Assembly (NCBI GenBank): GCA_021156265.1
Contig: JAJNBR010000318.1
Span: 1 to 5,420, forward strand
From: Flavipsychrobacter sp.
GTDB taxonomy: Bacteria > Bacteroidota > Bacteroidia > Chitinophagales > Chitinophagaceae
DNA: 5,420 nucleotides
Reading direction: 5' to 3'
This document shows, one piece after another, positions 4,707 to 5,420 of the stretch. The stretch's first letter is position 1, and each line of letters starts with the position of its first letter. A program made the position numbers and the translations under genes. The notes under the pieces are model-generated. The model saw nothing but the letters and a program-made list of their open reading frames with translations, did not search any database and had not been told where the DNA came from.

Positions 4707-5222
4707 ATGAAAAAGCACATGCTACTTTGCCTGGCCTGCGGCTGGTTGATGCATTGTCATGCCAACGCGCAATCCATAGGACCTTCCATAGTAGGAACCA
4801 CGGGCGGCTTCGCCTTCAGTAACGGCAACAATTTCAACTGGTCTGTCGGTGAAATGACCATGGTAGCCACCTTTACAGGTTCCAATATTATTGTTACGCA
4901 GGGAGTTTTGCAGCCCCATCCCGTCCCTACCAGCGTTGCGATCATTAATGCCAATAATGCCGGCCTCCGGGTGTATCCCAATCCTGCCAGCGACATGGTG
5001 ATGCTGGCCGCTAACTTCAACAGGGGCGGCAAGCTTTCGGTGGTGCTGCATGATATTACAGGCAGATTGCTGATGGACCAGAGCTTCACCCTTACAGCAG
5101 GCAACGAAGTGCAACAACTGGACGTGCATACCCTGCCCCCGGGGAGCTATACGCTTTCAGTATTATTCTCCGACGGCCGGGAGCGTTTACAATACGGTTT
5201 CAACATCCAGGTAGTGAAATAG
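4707..5222 (+). CDS. T9SS type A sorting domain-containing secreted protein
   Basis: A 171-residue protein with a signal peptide (1-21, cleavage after ANA, mature start QSIGPSIVG). The middle (about 22-72) is a Gly/Asn/Ser-rich beta segment containing FSNGNNFNWSVGEM and ending VTQGVLQPH, a type often found just before T9SS sorting domains. The C-terminal domain (about 87-171) has the hallmark LRVYPNPASD (87-96), HDITGRLL (115-122), LPPGSYTLSVLFSDG (143-157) and a final FNIQVVK. This directs transport through the outer membrane by the type IX secretion system, where the domain is normally removed and the cargo attached to the surface or released. The cargo part is only about 50 residues, so the protein is little more than a signal, a short beta module and the sorting domain. 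The next gene starts 31 bases downstream and is probably co-transcribed, from the promoter at 4610-4617. Confidence 0.9.
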   Translation: MKKHMLLCLACGWLMHCHANAQSIGPSIVGTTGGFAFSNGNNFNWSVGEMTMVATFTGSNIIVTQGVLQPHPVPTSVAIINANNAGLRVYPNPASDMVMLAANFNRGGKLSVVLHDITGRLLMDQSFTLTAGNEVQQLDVHTLPPGSYTLSVLFSDGRERLQYGFNIQVVK

Positions 5223-5253
5223 CTTTTTACCATTTATAAACAACCTTATTTCC

Positions 5254-5420
5254 ATGAAACATTTACTATTCATTATAGCCATATGCGGCTTGTCTGCAAT
5301 CGCTTTAGCACAGGCGCCGAAAAAATTCAACTACCAGGGTATAGCCCGCAATAACAGCGGAGCGCCGCTGGCCAACCAATCGCTGGGCATCAGGCTGAGC
5401 GTAATGAACGACAGCGCCAC
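5254..5420 (+). CDS. secreted adhesin- or tail-fibre-like protein, 5' end only
   Basis: The first 55 codons of a gene that runs off the window. ATG 5254 starts MKHLLFIIAICGLSAIALAQ, a signal peptide with cleavage after ALA (17-19), leaving QAPKKFNYQGIARNNSGAPL at the mature N-terminus, then ANQSLGIRLSVMNDSA. The pattern P-x-x-F-x-Y-Q-(A/G)-(V/I)-A-R-(N/D)-x-x-G-x-x-(L/I)-x-N-(Q/T)-x-(I/L)-x-(L/V)-R is a common start of large secreted Bacteroidota proteins with collagen-like, tail-fibre or similar repeats. Which C-terminal type applies cannot be told from 55 residues. It is 31 bases downstream of the T9SS protein with no terminator between, so the two are probably one unit and may be secreted together. 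The start fits the signal peptide; no Shine-Dalgarno sequence is visible. Confidence 0.85.
   Translation, partial: MKHLLFIIAICGLSAIALAQAPKKFNYQGIARNNSGAPLANQSLGIRLSVMNDSA

Noticed and set aside
4722..5129. Long minus-strand reading frames opposite the T9SS protein gene
   Set aside because: Their translations show no family or domain pattern, while the plus strand encodes a clear signal peptide and sorting domain. They are antisense shadows.

Overview
The window most likely comes from a member of the Bacteroidota, probably near the Chitinophagaceae (the family placement is inference). Three things point there. A secreted protein ends in a type IX secretion (T9SS) sorting domain with a YPNPASD motif. 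Several start regions carry the Bacteroidota sigma factor -7 element TAnnTTTG/A, some with a TTG/TTTG -33 element 19-20 bases upstream. Almost no start codon has a normally spaced Shine-Dalgarno sequence. I see no tRNA, rRNA, CRISPR array, transposase or phage gene.

Layout. Bases 1-238 hold the 3' end of a DUF1801 gene. It converges on a minus-strand gene (288-896) for a 202-residue helical protein that I do not recognise; it may carry a degenerate HEPN-like motif. A divergent intergenic region (897-1027) leads into a small two-helix membrane protein with a DUF5808-type core (1028-1309). Next comes a likely three-gene unit with a good promoter at 1399-1428: two tandem paralogues of a 111-residue three-helix membrane protein (1473-1808 and 1862-2197), then a small DUF4242-like protein (2208-2492) with an irregular 5' end. 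A strong hairpin at 2511-2547 separates it from a convergent gene for a small exported Cys-containing protein (2585-2917, minus).

Bases 2927-3296 hold two small divergent ORFs. The minus-strand one (51 residues) is doubtful; the plus-strand one (53 residues, 3135-3296) looks like a single-pass membrane peptide. A 341-residue exported protein with a DUF6624-like central segment follows (3404-4429). After a 277-base non-coding stretch with a promoter comes a pair on the plus strand: a T9SS-sorted small protein (4707-5222) and, 31 bases later, the start of a secreted protein that is cut by the window edge (5254 onward).

Functionally this reads as ordinary chromosomal Bacteroidota sequence: small envelope proteins of unknown role plus a secreted T9SS pair. 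I found no convincing complete new system. The best leads are three start codons each exactly 4 bases after a -7 element (probable leaderless transcripts), the tandem paralogue/DUF4242 unit with its damaged-looking junction, and the possible HEPN relic.
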